A stretch of DNA of 64,000 nucleotides from Runella defluvii (GCF_014195535.1 NZ_JACIBY010000001.1:1009716-1073715), one strand, 5' to 3'. Shown: positions 7,532 through 17,642, counted from the first letter of the stretch. The notes: a model not told the origin generated them from the letters alone. Translations and numbers: made by a program.

Positions 7532-9328
7532 TTATGGCCGTAGTTCATATACCGTCAGGTGCTCTGTTTTGGGCTTTTTATTTGGGGTTCGGTATGTGGA
7601 AATGACAGATGTTGGATTTTGGTATATGATTTTGCCAGTGCGGTAGTTGCGGTGTTGTATCGAAAGTGGAAATGACAACGGTTTATATCTAAATTCTAGT
7701 GCATAAACCGATGGACAATCGCAGACATCAAGGCTATCGCGAAAGATACGACGAGGGGCGTGAACAAGATTTATCCTTTCTTGGGTGTATAAACACGCAT
7801 TTGTAGGAAGGATGTTATCAAGTGCCCGAAAGTCGTCATATAGGGGCAAAAAACGATGGTAAAAATGTGTGCGCTGCGCTGTGGTAAGCGGAAAAGGTCG
7901 TAAATTGTACAAATACAAGTACGTCATGCCGAGATAGGGAAGTACAGCTACAAAAATTAAACCTGCTTTGAGGTAAAAATATGTTGGTTTTGTAGCCCAT
8001 TGTGGCAGAGAAAGTAGGGTTGCTATGAAAAAACACAACGGTAAATTCCCCCAAAAGCGTGGGCTGTAAAGCAAGTCGAATTTGTACAGAATCAATAAAA
8101 ATAAAATGGCGATGAGGTACATTTTAATTTTATCACGCCGAGGGTAATTGCTCCAACCAAACACAACAAACGAACCCAAAACAAGGTATGGAAAGTGCAA
8201 CAGTGCGGTTTGAGTATGTTCTAAAAAAGTAGGAGTATTAACGACTTCTGCTTGTAAAGTTGAAGCAAGTAAGTGCTTGTCTATGAGTGTAGTATCGAAG
8301 TATTGAGATAAGATTAAACCGAAAGGTGAATGGGTTTGTGCATACGTCCAAATGACGATAGGTAGGTAAAATACCAGGGTTGGCCAAAGGAGTAACAACA
8401 GATTCCGAACAGAAAATTGTTTTTGTTGATACAATTCAAAGATTGCTGCTAAACCAACCAACGCCGCATAAGGTGCAAGCGACATTTTGGCACCCAGAAT
8501 TGCGGGTAAAAGTAAACCAATTCCGCTCAGCAGACTTTTAACCGACTGCGTTTGGGAAAGTTGCGAAAAATTAAGGGTGAGATAAAAAGCTGCAAATGCG
8601 GCTAAATCTCCAAAATGATGGCTTCCTGCGGAAGTAAAAACCAAGCGATACATGCCTAAGCAAGACAAAGATAAACCTATGCTTATCCAAAACACAGGTG
8701 TTTCTGCTTGGCGCATCCATTGGTATATTGACCAGAGAAATAATCCCAAAAAGCAAAAACTTACCACATTGGGGGCATCGGTAAACCCAAGACTGACAAG
8801 CGGAACTTGCGAAAAATTGTAAATAAGATGCGGAGGAATGGCGGCTTCCCAAGGTTGGCGATAGAAAATAAGTCCACCATCCATCACAATTCGTTGCGCC
8901 ACCAACTGATGATAAAACAGTTCGTCAATTTTGGTAGAAGGCAACAAGGCGTATATGAAAATGGGCAATAGACAAATGAAACCAACGCCAGCTAAGATTA
9001 ATTGTGGGGTTGAAAAGGTGATTTTTGAGGTTTTAAAATAAAAACTAAAACGGCTTACTGAATAGGCAAGACCCGCCGCGAGTATTCCATACAGCACGTT
9101 GATTGCCAGAGGCGTTAGCCAAAAACCAAAGGCGAGCAACTGAACAGTAAGACTTACGGCTAAAAAACCCAAAATAACCGCAATGATTTGTTTTAAGGGA
9201 GTGGGTAAATAAATCCCAAACAAATCTAAAAAGGCTAAACCCCAGCCATAAACCGCCCAAAAAAATGCCAGTCCAACCAAAAAGTTGCTCAAAAAAAAGT
9301 ATTGCTCAAGGTACAGAAAGGAGGGCAT
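7532..9328 (-). CDS. Large polytopic membrane protein, GT-C-like
   Basis: 598 residues with 11 or more hydrophobic helices in the first 470 residues and a soluble C-terminal part of about 110 residues. An early loop carries KIDELFYHQL with acidic and His residues after the first helices, the place where GT-C enzymes hold catalytic acids. GT-C enzymes transfer sugars from polyprenyl-phosphate donors on the outer face of the membrane. The family is suggested by topology only. It lies in the polysaccharide locus, 7 nt after a methyltransferase gene and 12 nt before a GT2 gene. Confidence 0.6.
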   Translation of the reverse strand: MPSFLYLEQYFFLSNFLVGLAFFWAVYGWGLAFLDLFGIYLPTPLKQIIAVILGFLAVSLTVQLLAFGFWLTPLAINVLYGILAAGLAYSVSRFSFYFKTSKITFSTPQLILAGVGFICLLPIFIYALLPSTKIDELFYHQLVAQRIVMDGGLIFYRQPWEAAIPPHLIYNFSQVPLVSLGFTDAPNVVSFCFLGLFLWSIYQWMRQAETPVFWISIGLSLSCLGMYRLVFTSAGSHHFGDLAAFAAFYLTLNFSQLSQTQSVKSLLSGIGLLLPAILGAKMSLAPYAALVGLAAIFELYQQKQFSVRNLLLLLWPTLVFYLPIVIWTYAQTHSPFGLILSQYFDTTLIDKHLLASTLQAEVVNTPTFLEHTQTALLHFPYLVLGSFVVFGWSNYPRRDKIKMYLIAILFLLILYKFDLLYSPRFWGNLPLCFFIATLLSLPQWATKPTYFYLKAGLIFVAVLPYLGMTYLYLYNLRPFPLTTAQRTHFYHRFLPLYDDFRALDNILPTNACLYTQERINLVHAPRRIFRDSLDVCDCPSVYALEFRYKPLSFPLSIQHRNYRTGKIIYQNPTSVISTYRTPNKKPKTEHLTVYELRP

Positions 9329-9335
9329 GGAGGAT

Positions 9336-10157
9336 TTATTCTTTTCGCGCGATGAAACTGTACAATTTACCTGACAAGTGTTCTTGTCGGAACATCAATG
9401 CTTGCCAACCAATATCGACAAGCCATTGCTGATTAGCAAAAATACGACCTATTTTGTTGCCAATGAGGTCAGTGAGGCGCTTTTTATTCCAGGGGTCATA
9501 GTTGATGACCGATTGGGAAGGGCTTAAATCTTCCACAATTTGCATGGATGCCTTGGCAAAAGCCTCGCGGTATTCAGTCAGGCGGAAAGCGTTTTCTCCT
9601 CCGTAAAAACCGTGTAATGGGTGTTTTTTTAAAAATTTTTGCTTGTCTTTTTCGTCTTTAATGACGTGGTCGCGTGTTGTAAAAAGCAACCCTTTTGGTC
9701 GAAGTACCCGAGCGACTTCTGCCACAAATTTGGGTAAATGGTGGGCATGGTGCATGACTTGACGACCATAAACGATGTCAAATGTCTGATTATCAAAAGG
9801 TAATTCTTCGCCAAATGCTTCGACAATTTGCACATTTGATAATTCATACATAGTCACCAACGTTTTGATAGCCCCACTTCCCACCATTGGGCTTGGATCG
9901 GGCTCAAGGGCAACGACCCGAAAACCTTCGAGGGCAAAAGCAATACTCGCAATGCCATTGCCAGCGCCGATGTCTAAAAGATACGGGTTAGGAATAGGAC
10001 AATAATGTCGAATTAAACGCAAAGTTTCTTGGAATTCAGCACTTTGACGAAACCGTTCTACATTGACGCCCAGCTCGGGGAGAATGTAGGTATTGGCTAC
10101 AATCTCGGCAAACTGTGGGTTGCTTTGGATGTATTCGATGGTTTCGTGCCAAGTCAT
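9336..10157 (-). CDS. Class I SAM-dependent methyltransferase
   Basis: 273 residues. Motif I is LLDIGAGNGIAS (61-71), the acidic end of strand 2 is ALEPDP, and a later FDIVYGRQVMHHAHH plus EVARVLRPKG is typical of Methyltransf_11-type enzymes. It could methylate a sugar, a lipid carrier or a small molecule of the polysaccharide pathway; the substrate is not visible. Gaps of 6 and 7 nt to its neighbours place it firmly in the operon. Confidence 0.85.
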   Translation of the reverse strand: MTWHETIEYIQSNPQFAEIVANTYILPELGVNVERFRQSAEFQETLRLIRHYCPIPNPYLLDIGAGNGIASIAFALEGFRVVALEPDPSPMVGSGAIKTLVTMYELSNVQIVEAFGEELPFDNQTFDIVYGRQVMHHAHHLPKFVAEVARVLRPKGLLFTTRDHVIKDEKDKQKFLKKHPLHGFYGGENAFRLTEYREAFAKASMQIVEDLSPSQSVINYDPWNKKRLTDLIGNKIGRIFANQQWLVDIGWQALMFRQEHLSGKLYSFIARKE

Positions 10158-10163
10158 GCGTTG

Positions 10164-11567
10164 TTACAAAAATTTGATTTTATTGAGGGCAAAAAAGGTC
10201 ATTTTGAGCAAAAGCCACCCGTGTTTGAAGCGAGAAATGTTGGTTTCGCCGTACGTTCGGGCACGATAACGGATGGGGACTTCAATAAATTTAAGGTTGA
10301 GTTTTGCCGCCCCGAAAATGAGGTCAAAGTCGCCAAATGGATCAAAATCACCAAAATAAGAACGGTTGGCCGCAAGTTTGAGGTAATTTTCGCGCGTCAT
10401 CACTTTCGTGCCACAGAGCGTATCTTTCAAACGTTGACCCAATAACCATGAAAAAGCAATGCTAAAAAACTTGTTGCCTAGCAAGTTGAGGGTTCGCATG
10501 GCTTCTTTTTCCATCGGATACACGAGCCGCGTACCGTTGATGTACTCTCCTTTGCCCGTCGCAATGGCTTCAAAAAATTTGGGCAAATCTTCGGGGGGAA
10601 CGGTCATGTCTGCATCCAAAATCATCAGAACGTCGCCCGTAGCTATGCTGTATCCTTTGCGAACGGCATCTCCTTTCCCTTTACCTTCTTGTTGAATCCA
10701 TTTTAAAGGTACTTGCCCCTGGTATTTTTGGCAAATACGTTGAATTTCACCCCAAGTATCGTCGGTCGAATTGCCTTCCACAAAGATTATTTCGGTTTCT
10801 TTTCCCATTTTAGGAGTGCGTTGCACGAGTGCTTCGATGTTACCCTTTTCATTTCGGGCAGGAATCACCACGCTTACAGTCAGGTCTTCTGCTGCTTTAA
10901 ATGGTTTTTTGACACTTCTTGCGACCAAAAATGTGACCAATCCAAAGAAGTTAAACAAGGGCAAATTGCCAACGTATTTGTTTAAAAACCACGACACCAA
11001 AGGAATATACCGAGGGAAAATAATTTTTTTTGTTTGCCGAACAACGTCAAAATCCGCCAACGTCAACAAATTGGCTATGTCGCTAATATCAAGCCAATTC
11101 TGGCGTTTTTGGGGCATTTTGAGGCCAATAATTTCGGCAAAACGCAACAACGGCAACCAAAAAAAATTGGTATAACTAATGATAACTCGGGTTTGGGGAG
11201 AACATACTTTTTGGACTTCCTGAAAGACTTTTTGAACGTCGCCAAAGTACCCAATGGTGTCGCTAATAATCACATAGTCAAAGGTTTCGGTCAGTTCGAG
11301 TGCTTCGGCATCCATGTGAAAATAATCGTGCTGGCCACGGTGTTGGCGGGCGTATTCAATCATATCTATCGAGGAGTCAATACCAACGCCACGGCTTGGT
11401 TGGAGCTTTTCGAGCAAATACCCCGTGCCGCAGCCTATTTCTAAAATAGAGGCATTGGAAGGAATGACAAATCGAAGATATTGAATGAGGCAGGTATAAT
11501 AGTAACGATTTTGTCGTATCCACTTCTCGCGTTCTTCGCCACTCATTTGTAGTGTTGATTGTACCAT
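10164..11567 (-). CDS. Fusion: class I methyltransferase + GT2 (dolichol-P-mannose-synthase-like)
   Basis: 467 residues with two enzymes in one chain. Residues about 35-180 form a Rossmann methyltransferase with ILEIGCGTGYLL (41-52) and GIDSS. Residues about 228-467 form a GT2 domain with VSVVIPARNEKGN (231-243), VEGNSTDDT, the metal site DAD (318-320) and a C-terminal YGETNISRF segment as in polyprenyl-phosphate glycosyl transferases. The GT2 part likely makes a polyprenyl-P-sugar, which would supply the GT-C-like proteins next door; this is inferred from family and neighbours. Its 5' end overlaps the upstream membrane-protein gene by 25 nt. Confidence 0.88.
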   Translation of the reverse strand: MVQSTLQMSGEEREKWIRQNRYYYTCLIQYLRFVIPSNASILEIGCGTGYLLEKLQPSRGVGIDSSIDMIEYARQHRGQHDYFHMDAEALELTETFDYVIISDTIGYFGDVQKVFQEVQKVCSPQTRVIISYTNFFWLPLLRFAEIIGLKMPQKRQNWLDISDIANLLTLADFDVVRQTKKIIFPRYIPLVSWFLNKYVGNLPLFNFFGLVTFLVARSVKKPFKAAEDLTVSVVIPARNEKGNIEALVQRTPKMGKETEIIFVEGNSTDDTWGEIQRICQKYQGQVPLKWIQQEGKGKGDAVRKGYSIATGDVLMILDADMTVPPEDLPKFFEAIATGKGEYINGTRLVYPMEKEAMRTLNLLGNKFFSIAFSWLLGQRLKDTLCGTKVMTRENYLKLAANRSYFGDFDPFGDFDLIFGAAKLNLKFIEVPIRYRARTYGETNISRFKHGWLLLKMTFFALNKIKFL

Positions 11568-13057
11568 ACAGCGTCTGCTAAAATCAAAAATTGAGGGTGC
11601 GGTACGGTCGTATAACCCTCTTTTTTGGGAAAAATGTATTTTTTGTTCGTTTTAAGGTCTTTTTTCTCGTAAATATACAAATATGGCCGCGTCAAAATGC
11701 GCAAATCATAACTCCATTCGTTGGCATATACATTCTGAAAAATCCCTACATACTCAGCGGGGCATACGATTTCGCAGCCTTTGGGGAGTTTTTGGGCCAA
11801 TTCATACAGCACCTTTGCGGGGCTTTGGGCATAGGGTTTTGTACCGAGTCGATTGTTGTGAATAAACAAGAAATTCTTTTTGATACTAAACATTTGACCG
11901 TGAATCGACGAGGCGTTACTGACGGCCATTGGGGTGATAAAAAACTGAAAAAGCCCCGCCCAAAGCAGCCATTCGCGCTGATTGGAATGGGGTTGGAGCT
12001 TGGCTTCGACCAGCCGAATGGTCATAAAAACGTAACAACTCATCATAAATGCCCACCAGCTTCCGACGCGTGCAGGGTAGCGAATACTCATGTTGGGTTC
12101 GGGGAAATACAACATGCCTTCCACAAAAAAAACGGTGAGTAACACAAAGCAAAACCCTAAAAATACGCCGATGATGACTTTCGGTTGGGGAATAACCCGC
12201 CACCAAGGAATGAAAAGTAAACAAGCCGCAGCCAAAGATACACTTGAAAAAAAAGCAACTAAACCAATGTAAGCGACCGTCATGGAGATAGATGCTTTTT
12301 TCTGAATAAGCAAAACAGCTTGCCCCAATCGACTAGGGTGAGGGCCATTGAGGTACGACAACCACCACATTCCTGCGGCAAAAACAACGATTGAAATTCC
12401 AACGATGAGGTAGTTGTTTCGGTTAAAAAAATAATGAGGCCATTTTTGGGTTGGATGTTGAACTAGACTTGATAACACCGAAGCAAACAGCGTCACTCCA
12501 CAAAGCAAAACCACCGCAGTTTCTTTGATAGAAAGTGTCAATAGCCCCCAAAAAGCGACTTCTATCCATTTGCGTCGGGCTAAACTGAGCGAAAAAAGGC
12601 CCAACAGGGGCAAAAAATATTGCTCAGGATGCCAACCATAATTGTCCAAATATACGTGATAGGCAAGTGGCCCTACGCCAAAAAGAATAACGATAAACCA
12701 GTCATTAAGCCAGTTTCTTGTGCGGATACTACGGTAAAATTTGAGAAAAAAAGTGGCTAAAAGCCCCAAATAGATAAGAAATAAGCCGTAAAGCCCCGTA
12801 AACTTGGTGACAAAGCCCGTCAACAGTATAAAATAATAATTGTGGTGAAGCCAGTGAGAACCGTAATAGGTATCAAACAATATGGGGCGTCCTTCCAACC
12901 AGCCACGGCTCAATTGGAGGGCTATCAGTCCATCAACGAAATTTTCATTTAGGTACTGAAATTGATACACCTTTAAATAAAACCAGCCCAAAAGTATCGC
13001 AAACGGAAAGCCAACAATGAGGTAGTTGAGAAGTTTACGAAAATTGGATAACGGCAT
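11543..13057 (-). CDS. Polytopic membrane protein, DUF2079/GT-C-like
   Basis: 504 residues with about 11 hydrophobic helices. An early periplasmic-type loop reads FDTYYGSHWLHHNYY near residue 60, and there is a soluble C-terminal part of roughly 120 residues. This resembles DUF2079 or other GT-C-like proteins of polysaccharide loci; the identification is tentative. It overlaps the methyltransferase-GT2 fusion gene by 25 nt. A lipid-linked sugar made by that fusion protein could be its donor. Confidence 0.55.
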   Translation of the reverse strand: MPLSNFRKLLNYLIVGFPFAILLGWFYLKVYQFQYLNENFVDGLIALQLSRGWLEGRPILFDTYYGSHWLHHNYYFILLTGFVTKFTGLYGLFLIYLGLLATFFLKFYRSIRTRNWLNDWFIVILFGVGPLAYHVYLDNYGWHPEQYFLPLLGLFSLSLARRKWIEVAFWGLLTLSIKETAVVLLCGVTLFASVLSSLVQHPTQKWPHYFFNRNNYLIVGISIVVFAAGMWWLSYLNGPHPSRLGQAVLLIQKKASISMTVAYIGLVAFFSSVSLAAACLLFIPWWRVIPQPKVIIGVFLGFCFVLLTVFFVEGMLYFPEPNMSIRYPARVGSWWAFMMSCYVFMTIRLVEAKLQPHSNQREWLLWAGLFQFFITPMAVSNASSIHGQMFSIKKNFLFIHNNRLGTKPYAQSPAKVLYELAQKLPKGCEIVCPAEYVGIFQNVYANEWSYDLRILTRPYLYIYEKKDLKTNKKYIFPKKEGYTTVPHPQFLILADAVWYNQHYK

Positions 13058-13097
13058 TGATACAAGAGCTTAGGCGATAATAAAGCGAATCTAAGAG

Positions 13098-14252
13098 TTA
13101 ATCTTGAAAGATTTTTACAAAAGTATTCGCAAATGTTGAAATACGTTGCTCAAAATCATCAAAAGTAGGTTTTGGCGCAATGGTATTATCCAAAAACCCT
13201 TCCATTAATCTGATTAATTCATCAACATCATAGGGAGAAAAATAAAAGCCACGTTCTTGCATTTGTTCTTGGTGAACATCAATGTCCGACAAAATTAACT
13301 GAACTTGGAGCGTTTTTGCATCTTCCACAACGGTACTCCAACCTTCAAATTTACTTGGCTGGACTACCGCAATAGATTGGCTCATTAAGTAAAGCTGATG
13401 CGTTCGAGGGATAACTCCAAGAAAACGAACGTAGTCTGACAGCCCTTTTTCGGTGACAAAATCTTTGAGTCCTTGTACAAAATTGGTGACTTTATAATCT
13501 TCTTCTTTGCCCGTAAAAACAACGATAAAATCATTTCGACGTTGCTTGAGCTGCTCAAGGGCTTTCAGTACTACCCAATGATTTTTATGAATGTAGAATT
13601 GATTAGAAACAATAAAATAGCGTTTGGGAACTTGGTAAAGCTCCGTAATTTCGTCAAATGACAAATTCTGCGGACGCTCAACTTGCGAAACAAAACGCAA
13701 AATATGAACGGGTAAGCTGGCGGGAACGGCGTAAAATCGTTTGAGGTGATTGTAAGCGTCTTGGCTTGATAATACCAGCGCATGTGTGCGTTGTAACAAA
13801 CGTTTTACGCGGAGTTCGCGAAAAAAAATATTGATTTTAGAGAAATACTCGGGGTAAAATCGGTGCTGAAAGTCAGGAAACCATGAAACTACTTTACTCG
13901 AAAGGGCGGGTTTTCCCAGTGGAAAATCCATGAGCGGATAGATACCTTTGAGTTGATATTTTTCGATAATATCTCCAATGAAAAAATTCTTACGCGAAAG
14001 CCACGATTTTACGTAATTGAGGTAATTGTTAGCGGGAGCTTTATGATAAACGTAGGTAACGTAAGGGTAGGAGATAAGGGCAAGCGAACTTTCGACTTTA
14101 TGATCGTAAAAGACAAAAATATGAGGGCGACGCGCGTCGGGGAGGCTGTTCAATGAATTGATGATGTTGATAAGGTAATAATGACCTCCAATCCAGTCGG
14201 CAGCAAAGTAGGTAAATAATATTCCGATGCGTGTTCGATTCGCTAACTCCAT
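13098..14252 (-). CDS. Glycosyltransferase family 4 (GT-B)
   Basis: 384 residues in a two-domain GT-B arrangement. The N-terminal half starts RIGILFTYFAADWIGG. The C-terminal half has FIVSNQFYIHKNHWVVLKAL, typical of the start of the donor-binding domain, and VVQPSKFEGWSTVVEDAKTL, where the usual E-x7-E donor site reads E...(V)VED. It would use a nucleotide sugar to extend the polysaccharide unit in the cytoplasm. Gaps are 40 nt downstream and 19 nt upstream. Confidence 0.87.
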   Translation of the reverse strand: MELANRTRIGILFTYFAADWIGGHYYLINIINSLNSLPDARRPHIFVFYDHKVESSLALISYPYVTYVYHKAPANNYLNYVKSWLSRKNFFIGDIIEKYQLKGIYPLMDFPLGKPALSSKVVSWFPDFQHRFYPEYFSKINIFFRELRVKRLLQRTHALVLSSQDAYNHLKRFYAVPASLPVHILRFVSQVERPQNLSFDEITELYQVPKRYFIVSNQFYIHKNHWVVLKALEQLKQRRNDFIVVFTGKEEDYKVTNFVQGLKDFVTEKGLSDYVRFLGVIPRTHQLYLMSQSIAVVQPSKFEGWSTVVEDAKTLQVQLILSDIDVHQEQMQERGFYFSPYDVDELIRLMEGFLDNTIAPKPTFDDFEQRISTFANTFVKIFQD

Positions 14253-14271
14253 TCTATCTTTATTTTGACGA

Positions 14272-15213
14272 CTAGGTTTGGAAGTCGTACATTTTTGCCA
14301 AAATATCTTTCAGCGCATCTTCGATGGTGAAAAATAGGTGGGTATTAAACTCCGTCAATACTTTTTGATTATTGCCAATTTGGCTAATTCGGTCGTATTT
14401 TCTAATTTTCTCAGGGTCAATCTCAATTGAAATGGGTTTGTTCATCAACACCCCAATTTTCTGAACAATTTCCTCAACTGAATATTCGACCGAAGTACAA
14501 ACGTTATACACTTTCAGCCCTTTTCTAGGAGCAGAGGTGGCCATCAGCATGAGCAAATTGGCCGTATCTTCTACGTGAATATAATCCCGACGGCTTTTTA
14601 TATTTCCAAGCTTGACAATCGCATGGCTTACTTCAGGGTCAATTTGCCGTAAAATATCGGGAATCAAATGGGCATTAGGGTCATTGGCTCCGATGGTATT
14701 AAACAAACGGGCAATACACACATCGGCCTCAGTACGCTGCTGATAAAAGCGAATCTGTTTTTCATTTGTAAATTTCGACAAAGAGTAATTATCAAACGGA
14801 TCAACGGGCGTTTCATCCTCATTCAAGATTGGGAAGTCGGGTGAATACACCGCACCTGTGGAGGCAAAGACCAATTTTGAAACCTGGTGTTTTTCTATGC
14901 TAAGCAGGAGGTTTTCAGTACCGATGACATTGACCTCAAGTGCATAATTACGTTCAATTTCACAAGTGGGGACGTGGTGAATGGCCGCCAGATGCACAAC
15001 ACAGTAGGGTTTGTAAGCCCCAATAATTTCATCTAATGCCGTGGCATCTCGGACGTCGAGGTTATAATTGGTAACATTTGGTAACTGGACAAATGGAAGA
15101 TTACTGGTCAAATTATCAATCACAACGACTTGAAAGCCATTTTCAGACAGCATTCTTACCAACCGACTCCCGATAAACCCTGCCCCTCCAGTAACCAGTA
15201 TTGTGTGCTTCAT
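14272..15213 (-). CDS. NAD(P)-dependent sugar epimerase/dehydratase (extended SDR)
   Basis: 313 residues. The nucleotide-binding motif VTGGAGFIGS (7-16), the DVRD segment, HLAAIHH and the catalytic pair Tyr143-x3-Lys147 (YSLSK, preceded by FASTGAVYS) define the extended SDR family of UDP-glucose 4-epimerase-like enzymes. It would supply or modify a nucleotide sugar for the surrounding glycosyltransferases. It is preceded by a 218-bp gap with a TAAATTTGC promoter-like box, so it may start a second transcription unit inside the locus. Confidence 0.9.
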   Translation of the reverse strand: MKHTILVTGGAGFIGSRLVRMLSENGFQVVVIDNLTSNLPFVQLPNVTNYNLDVRDATALDEIIGAYKPYCVVHLAAIHHVPTCEIERNYALEVNVIGTENLLLSIEKHQVSKLVFASTGAVYSPDFPILNEDETPVDPFDNYSLSKFTNEKQIRFYQQRTEADVCIARLFNTIGANDPNAHLIPDILRQIDPEVSHAIVKLGNIKSRRDYIHVEDTANLLMLMATSAPRKGLKVYNVCTSVEYSVEEIVQKIGVLMNKPISIEIDPEKIRKYDRISQIGNNQKVLTEFNTHLFFTIEDALKDILAKMYDFQT

Positions 15214-15335
15214 TAGAAGATATTAAAGTATCGCATGTACTAACCTACGTTCAACAGGGTTGGCCAAAAGCTAAGAATTGGTGGATAACCGCTTTAAATT
15301 TTGAATAATGTCCTGAGTGTAGGTCAACTGATTTG

Positions 15336-15343
15336 CAAATTTA
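15336..15343 (-). promoter_or_regulatory. Putative internal promoter -7 box (TAAATTTG)
   Basis: Minus-strand TAAATTTG followed by C fits the Bacteroidota -7 pattern. It lies about 120 nt upstream of the epimerase ATG, in the only gap over 100 bp within the long polysaccharide locus. No good -33 box is visible. A 7-bp AT-rich stem (15420-15436) overlapping the stop of the upstream gene could be a weak terminator. Confidence 0.35.
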
Positions 15344-15431
15344 GCAGTTGAATTGGATAAAATCGTCTTTTGGAGGGTTTGATTGTTGAGTTTGCTAGAT
15401 TTTTTTAAGAATATGTGATTGTAAATATTAT

Positions 15432-16445
15432 TTACAACATTATTCTTTCTTTGAAATGGAGAGAATCAAAAGAGTATTCTAAGTCTATGCCATTTCTGTA
15501 CTTAATCAAGAAGTAGATTGAAGTGATTAATTTATACGGAAAAGCGATGGAAGTGATAATAACCCCCCGAATATCACTTTTTTGATTACTAAATGTTAAT
15601 AATAAAATGATAATTAATGAGTAAAAATTTGGATAAATAGGTAAAGTGTATGTTAATAAAGAAATAAGGATTGATTTTATATATTTTTTTTGAATGACTG
15701 AATAATTTATAAAATACCCATCTTTAATACTTTTAAATAGTGATAGTAAATAACCCATTTTAACATAGGGCTGGAGGTAAGATAACAATCGCTGGCCTGA
15801 AAGATTTCTATTTAAGTGCTTAAAGCCATGATATGGTACTTCATAAAAAGGAACAGTGCTACGTATTTTTGCATAAAAGTCGCACTCTTCTTCTTCTCGT
15901 AGAAAAGGTGAAAAATTTGCAGATGGAGTTTGTGAGCTATTGAAATATATAAAACCGCCTATTTTTGGCGCCTTTTGAAACTCCGTATAGTTATAAAAGT
16001 GGGGTATTTCCTTAATAACAGTATCATTTTTAATTAAGAATTCGTAACGGTCTCCGACTATCCCAAGGTATGTGTCTATGAGGGTATTTGTTTTAGAAAA
16101 CCAGTCTTTTTCTAAAATCATATCACCATCAATAAAAAGTAGTTTATTGTATTTTGCGTGCCGAATTCCTAAAAACCTTCCAAGAGATGCTGTCGTAAAT
16201 GTAGATATAATATTGATAACTCTAACATTATTTGCTTGAGCAATTTTAATAGAGTCATCTAAAGAGTTTGAATCTACATAGATAATTTCACTTAAATTAA
16301 TAGATGAATCGAAATTTATGGCAGTTTTAATACTAGATATACACTCATAAAGAGTTTTTGAAACATTTTTCCCTATTATAATGACTGAGACATTGTACAT
16401 TTTTAGAGGCTCTCCCATATTATTTTGTTTTTGGAAATTGTTCAC
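15432..16445 (-). CDS. Glycosyltransferase family 2 with C-terminal membrane segments
   Basis: 337 residues. SVIIIGKN (20-27), IIYVDSNSLDDS (55-66) and the metal motif DGD (106-108, in FIDGDMILE) form a GT-A domain. Beyond residue 230 there are two or three hydrophobic helices that may anchor it. Start at 16445 leaves 6 nt to the upstream polymerase-like gene; later ATGs at residues 10 and 16 are possible. Its DNA is clearly richer in A+T than that of the genes below 15213. Confidence 0.87.
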   Translation of the reverse strand: MNNFQKQNNMGEPLKMYNVSVIIIGKNVSKTLYECISSIKTAINFDSSINLSEIIYVDSNSLDDSIKIAQANNVRVINIISTFTTASLGRFLGIRHAKYNKLLFIDGDMILEKDWFSKTNTLIDTYLGIVGDRYEFLIKNDTVIKEIPHFYNYTEFQKAPKIGGFIYFNSSQTPSANFSPFLREEEECDFYAKIRSTVPFYEVPYHGFKHLNRNLSGQRLLSYLQPYVKMGYLLSLFKSIKDGYFINYSVIQKKYIKSILISLLTYTLPIYPNFYSLIIILLLTFSNQKSDIRGVIITSIAFPYKLITSIYFLIKYRNGIDLEYSFDSLHFKERIML

Positions 16446-16451
16446 TTTGCT

Positions 16452-17639
16452 TTACTGAATTTGTATTTTTTTAATTAGAAATATTAGAAAAAACGAAGAA
16501 ATAATAAAAAGTCTCCAGTTATCTAAAAATTCTCCAGTCCATAAAAATAAAAAAATAGGAACAGAAGTTCTAAATAATCTCATTAGCTTGTAATAATTTC
16601 TAGTTTCATGGTATAAAAAATAGGTGTATATAACTAATATTGAAAATAAACCTATAAAACCATACCTTAACAAAATTATCATATAATAATTGTCGGTAAT
16701 TGAAATTGGCGTATATCCTACACCGAAGAACGGGTTTTTGAATATAGAAATCGTTGCATCTTTAATGATTGTAACCCTTTCAAAATACGATTCATCGGCT
16801 TTTTGTAAAGCGCTTAGGTCGTCAAAGCTAAGAAGTATTTCTGGATTAGATACTAAAAAGCCAAATCTAGAATTTTCTAAAAAAAGTACGATAAAAGGCA
16901 AAGAGCTAAATAAAATTCCAAATGATTTAAGAGGGTGGTAACATATTACTGTTACCAAAAAGCAAATTAAAGCAGTTCTGGACCCTGTTGAATAAATCAA
17001 GAATGTGCATATAAAAGTAAATAAAATCGATTGATACCTTTTTTGGAAAACTCCAAGTTCAAATTGTATAATGAGTAACAATATTGAAAAATATCCTAAG
17101 TAATTTGGATTTTCGAATGTTCCTACAAGCCGAAGCCTGTCCGAGGTAAAGGGGATCCCAATTTCATTTTTCTTGAGATTAAACCAGAACTTTAGTATAG
17201 AAATTAATGGAGTGTAATACAATATACAGAAAAACAATTGTGAAACTAAGCATACAATTAAAATTTCTTTTAAATTTATATCTTCAGATTCGAATGTTTG
17301 ACTATATTTATAAATAGATATAAATAGTACAAAGCAACTAAAATAACGTATTAATTCAGAAATAACATCGTAATATCCATTAAAAGGTATGTGAGGGATA
17401 TTTAAAGCAACAGAAAGTAAAATGACACCATAAAAAAAAGTAAATAATTTGGTTATAAATAAAGGGAATGTTTTTTGCTTTATAAGATAAATGCTAGATA
17501 CACTTAGACTTACAATCCAAAAAGTTTTTTGTTGTATAAAATCATTTAATGGAGTTGGGAATGGGAATAAAAGAAGAAATAAAAATATTCTTCTTAGTCC
17601 ATTATTATTAGCCTTTGATATGTCTAGTAAATTATCCAA
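16452..17639 (-). CDS. O-antigen polymerase/ligase-like membrane protein (Wzy/WaaL type)
   Basis: 395 residues, about ten hydrophobic helices, with a longer loop around 250-310. That loop has GVGYTPISITDNYYM, reminiscent of the periplasmic loop of O-antigen ligase-like proteins, preceded by IYSTGSRTALI, another common Wzy/WaaL feature. It would polymerise lipid-linked repeat units or ligate the chain. It is packed between GT2 genes (gaps of 6 and 3 nt). Strong A+T bias suggests acquisition as part of a variable serotype-type block. Confidence 0.78.
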   Translation of the reverse strand: MDNLLDISKANNNGLRRIFLFLLLFPFPTPLNDFIQQKTFWIVSLSVSSIYLIKQKTFPLFITKLFTFFYGVILLSVALNIPHIPFNGYYDVISELIRYFSCFVLFISIYKYSQTFESEDINLKEILIVCLVSQLFFCILYYTPLISILKFWFNLKKNEIGIPFTSDRLRLVGTFENPNYLGYFSILLLIIQFELGVFQKRYQSILFTFICTFLIYSTGSRTALICFLVTVICYHPLKSFGILFSSLPFIVLFLENSRFGFLVSNPEILLSFDDLSALQKADESYFERVTIIKDATISIFKNPFFGVGYTPISITDNYYMIILLRYGFIGLFSILVIYTYFLYHETRNYYKLMRLFRTSVPIFLFLWTGEFLDNWRLFIISSFFLIFLIKKIQIQ

Positions 17640-17642
17640 ATG

